DNA of 64,000 nt from Actinomucor elegans (Eukaryota; Mucoromycota; Mucoromycetes; Mucorales; Mucoraceae), in NCBI GenBank assembly GCA_026027325.1, contig JAMSLZ010000004.1:2604001-2668000 (forward strand), in the 5' to 3' direction. The notes beneath the pieces are model-generated. The model worked only from the letters and a program-made list of their open reading frames with translations, was not told where the DNA came from and did no database searches. Numbering within the stretch: position 1 is the first letter of the stretch; the number at the start of each line of letters is the position of its first letter. Of the stretch, positions 60,571 to 64,000 are shown piece by piece. The position numbers were made by a program, and so were the translations under genes.

Positions 60571-62580
60571 AGAAATTTTTTTTTTTTTTTTTTCATATAA
60601 ACGTTCCTAGTTTGTTGTTCATTCAGAGCATTCATAAAAAAAAAAGTGTGAGCATAGTATATTACAGTTGAACCTTATACTCAATTCCTCTTTATAGTCT
60701 TTATGGGTATTCCTGATGCAAGTATCCCATTCTGAATGGGGAGTGCTTGTCAGACAATACAACATTAAACCGGGATTGGTCAAGAGATCTATAGATCTTT
60801 ACCTCTGAATTATATGACATGCCTGCCATTCACTATTAATTACAAGAGTACAACACATTGGTAGCAATGCAATTAACTAAAGTTGTATATAAAAGATAAA
60901 ATAGCTCAATTTAAGCATGTAGATACTAATCATATAATGTAACATTTAACAGAGTAAGTCTTGTTGTTAAATCTAGTTTTATTATTAAATGCTTGCAATT
61001 GAGCGCCATTCACTAAAGTAAAGTATAAGAAGGAGAGATTCTAGTAAATGCAATGTTATATTCTGAACATTATGCATTGCCTATCAGATGCAACATTAAA
61101 CAAAAATCACTAAAGAAACGTAGAGGTAATATTACAATGGTTGAATTTTTAAGATTCCCTTAGGCCCAAATTTATAAAATATTTTTTTTTTTATAAAAAA
61201 AAATAGCCCCCTTTGATGAGCGCTAACTTGATAAAATAAAATAAAAATACCCCTATTGAAGCTTTTACTACTCAATATACTAGTCCATTATATTTCAATT
61301 TCTCAAGCTATGCTCTGTATTGATATCAGTTTTGCCATGAAAATAAACTAGTTAGAGAAAGACAAATTTGTTAAATCACCGACAGTCAATGAAAATTGAG
61401 GGCAGTTAGAGGAAGGTCTGAACAAAGATAAATGTATTGTGCTCATGTCGCATTCATGACACACTATAACGCGAGTGGAATATAATCATTTCAACTAAAT
61501 TATGCCTTAAAGCAGAGAATGTCCACGTGTATATGAATAATTCATTAAGACCAGTGATACTGCATGTAGTATATCACCCAGTGATGTTGTTGCAAAGATA
61601 GGCATTGAGACTAGAACGAGGCTAAGTGATTTAACGCGGTTCCTTTTCTGATGCAGAAGAAATAGTCTATTCTGTCATGATCATAACTGCTTTGGAATAC
61701 CCTGGCTCTGACAGTAGATAGATCACGTTTCACCAAGTGCACTCATGACATATTTTTTCTTTTTTTAGGTTTTACCGTAAAGCCAGGCAAATAACCTGGT
61801 CAAAAGCTTCCGTTTATATAAGATTTTTTCGACGCTTAAATATACAGGCGCTCGACGTGTATGGAAAAGAGATTTTCGGCTGATCCTTCCGTTCAGTTTA
61901 TCCAACACTAACAGCATATTTTTCTTTGGAATAAACTGAAATTCAAATAGATGTATATTATAAAGTGCATGTTTCACATACTTCGGCAGTACCAGATAGA
62001 AACAGACAGGCATATCTTTATATCAATTGATCAAGCATCGATCACAAGGTTCTTTGATATAATGATACACTATCCGAGATATCACGTCATGAAAATATCT
62101 TCCTAGCGATAGCAAAACGCATCAAACCAGAGTGGATTACAATAGTATTGGTATTTATATACGAACAATGAATTAGCGTTTTATAGGCTTGTAACTCGTG
62201 TTACTGTCTAATTATTGATAACAGTAGCCAGTAGAGGTCACATGGTATGCGTAAAAAGCTTTACATAAATGCCTTCTTATCAACCCGATTTGGTAACAAA
62301 TACTTGACACTATCCAACGAATCAAGGCTATTCTCCTATTTCAATGAGGAGTTTTTCCTATCTATCGTTTTATCTTTCTTTTTTCTTTTCCCTCTTTTCT
62401 TTTTCTTAAACAAAATGATGTATTCAATGGAATATGGAATAATCCCTAAGCGAAACAAAGTAATAATAGCAACAATAATAAAAAACCTCGTTTATTTAAT
62501 TTCTCATACTTTTTATTTATTAAATAAGCTTCTTTTTTACTTTATAGTCCGGTAGTAGATTGATCAAAGAGAAAAAGGAC
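60571..62580. other. Intergenic region with degenerate repeats
   Basis: No gene supported; short ORFs at 61765-62013 (minus) and 62247-62555 (plus) have no recognisable domain and unstable composition. Repeat copies are at 60751-61110. The 62350-62420 stretch is pyrimidine-rich and may belong to the leader of the next gene, with TTTATAG at 62541-62547 as a possible splice acceptor of a 5' UTR intron. Confidence 0.45.
60751..61110 (+). repeat. Degenerate dispersed repeat, three copies
   Basis: Copies at 60751-60781 (CAACATTAAACCGGGATTGG), 60931-60960 and 61083-61110 (ATCAGATGCAACATTAAACA). The phrase GCCATTCACTA follows two of them. Confidence 0.55.
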
Positions 62581-63342
62581 ATGCCTTGTAGCAATGAGTC
62601 GATCACTACTTATTTTTATTCCGTCATCAAGGCCTACTTGACATTAGATCATCGTAAATCCTCAAAAAAGCGTGTCTTTGGCAGTGGAGGCTTACAGCCA
62701 CATACCCCAACCAGAAAACTAGATGCATCTATTACAGTCCGAACAGTAACTGCGCCCATCACAATTATGGATGACCCTCAGCACTGGGACGACTATCTTG
62801 GCAAAAGCGATTCCAGTACGAGCAGCAGTTCAGGATCCAGCTGGAGCTCCATGTCATCGTCACCTGAACACCGACATCGCCGAAGTGTCAGCTCGGTCGC
62901 GTTGTCAGAGATCCTTTGCGATCATTACGTGCAAACTCATAATTTAACAAATAACAAAGAAGTGCCATTGGAAACCTATAAAGTATTTGAAGCATCACGC
63001 CGTAATCGCTCTCACAATGAAGAAGAAGATGATGATGAAAGCTGGTTCATTTGGGATAATCTACAAAAGGCCAGAGAATGGATCCAAGTAGTGGACGAAG
63101 AATTATTTTTGCCTAAAGAAAAGGTATCTGCCGAGGTTACCATGACTGTAGAATCCAAGACCAATAGAAAGCCAAGAGGTGTGCGCGCTAATCCTGCCCA
63201 TTTACGTATGATTGTAGCAGAAGTGAATATGATGAGGTCTGACAAGATCGTGGGTCCTTTGCGACCGCGTGGCTTTTTGAAACCTAGAAAAGATCAATTT
63301 ACTTCTTCTTCACCTAGTTGCTTGAGGGAAGAAATCTGTTAG
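62581..63342 (+). CDS. Uncharacterised, largely disordered protein
   Basis: 253 aa from the ATG at 62581 (codons upstream in the same frame begin with TTG and are not used). A Ser-rich stretch (about residues 80-105) and an acidic run (EEEDDDES) mark disorder. A central segment (LETYKVFEASRRNR … WFIWDNLQKAREWIQVVDEE) and a basic C-terminal segment (RKPRGVRANPAHLRMIVAEV then NMMRSDKIVGPLRPRG) look compositionally normal and may be short conserved linear motifs. No membrane segment or enzyme motif is visible and I do not recognise the family. The reading frame, ATG context and high G+C relative to flanks support a real gene. Confidence 0.65.
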   Translation: MPCSNESITTYFYSVIKAYLTLDHRKSSKKRVFGSGGLQPHTPTRKLDASITVRTVTAPITIMDDPQHWDDYLGKSDSSTSSSSGSSWSSMSSSPEHRHRRSVSSVALSEILCDHYVQTHNLTNNKEVPLETYKVFEASRRNRSHNEEEDDDESWFIWDNLQKAREWIQVVDEELFLPKEKVSAEVTMTVESKTNRKPRGVRANPAHLRMIVAEVNMMRSDKIVGPLRPRGFLKPRKDQFTSSSPSCLREEIC

Positions 63343-64000
63343 TAAATATATAAATATCTATTATACCCTAAACCCAATATTATATATACTCTGCTTAAAT
63401 AGCAATACAATAAAGACTACTTTGAGATGCTTATTTTGAAATCAGTCAAACAAGTCGTTTTAAAGAGGCACTCTCGCGGTTTATAAATACGAATACTCAT
63501 TTATTAATGTAAAACGCGAAATACGGCTTCGTTACTCGAGATGCTAAGCATCATCCAAGAATTGTACATTGCAATTGGTACGTTGAGCTGCACATCAACT
63601 TCACCAATAGTGAGCCATACAATGCAGGCCTTTGTGTAACCCAAGTATCTTGCATTCTCATTAGTTCTACTGACATTTACCGTTGTACAATAGGTATACT
63701 TCTTTTCATCGTGTCATCTATCATAATATGGAATTAATGTAAAAATCATTGTAGCAGTATGAAAAAAAAATACTGTTTTTCGATATAAGCGAGTCTTTCT
63801 GATGCTTCAGCGCAATAGATAGTTTCTTATCATCTGTTTGTATTGAATCTCGTGCCTGGGTTCCTCGCTTAAGCTGTTATAACTCGGGCTCTAGTGGCTT
63901 TTATTCAACAGACAAAGCATGAATGCATATGGGGAGTTGTAACAGATGCTTTTGCACTATAAACTCTATCTTGAGAATATCTCTAGTACCTTTTTTAAAA
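63343..64000. other. Right-edge intergenic sequence
   Basis: No ORF, RNA gene or repeat recognised in the last 658 bp. Confidence 0.5.

Noticed and set aside
1..64000. CRISPR arrays, bacterial operons or prophage features
   Set aside because: No regularly spaced direct repeats; gene structure with spliceosomal introns shows a eukaryotic genome.

Overview
The window reads as nuclear DNA of a filamentous fungus, most likely an early-diverging one (Mucoromycota, Mucorales-like). The reasons are intron-rich genes with very short GT-AG introns (about 45-90 bp), AT-rich spacers with long A/T homopolymers, chromodomain Ty3 retrotransposons, a calcineurin A gene, and a tRNA gene with internal Pol III promoters. 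The genus is an inference; no rRNA or barcode is present.

Region 1 (1-28.1 kb) is a transposon graveyard and nursery. A LINE (copy A) is cut by an AT-rich Merlin/IS1595-like DNA transposon and then by a Ty3 chromovirus (Ty3-A, 2753-8838, 5-bp duplication GCTTG). A second LINE fragment (copy B) carries only ORF1, interrupted by an AT-rich insert and followed by a 282-bp element with perfect 67-bp terminal inverted repeats. Two full-length chromoviruses follow: Ty3-B (14006-20171, TSD TACCC, LTRs identical by eye) and Ty3-C (20394-26401, TSD TAAAC, LTRs identical by eye). Each has one uninterrupted Gag-Pol-chromodomain ORF, so both look recently mobile. An elongator tRNA-Met and a solo LTR of the Ty3-A family close the region.

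Region 2 (28-64 kb) is the genic part. In order it holds an MFS sugar transporter, a possible 73-aa gene, a 13-exon LMBR1/LMBRD2-like membrane protein (minus), a decayed CACTA transposon with a structured SINE in one of its introns, a quinone-oxidoreductase-like MDR enzyme, a TMEM97-like EXPERA protein (minus, convergent), a BTB protein and its decayed paralogue, a histidine phosphatase, a TBC Rab-GAP, the glycine-cleavage T protein, calcineurin A, a Cyk3/KY-like transglutaminase-fold protein, and an orphan disordered protein. All splice models were built by eye; each gives a coding length divisible by three, and those with recognisable homologues join conserved motifs across the junctions.

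The genes do not form one pathway. They are ordinary dispersed housekeeping and signalling genes, some tightly packed (17 bp between convergent stops; 163-189 bp between tandem genes). The intergenic spacers share a degenerate dispersed repeat, always in the same orientation where I found it. The most unusual items are the structured SINE, the stem-loops placed directly upstream of the polypurine tract in all three Ty3 elements, the Merlin-like element with its extra small ORF, and the 22-A tract that forms the calcineurin 3' splice site.
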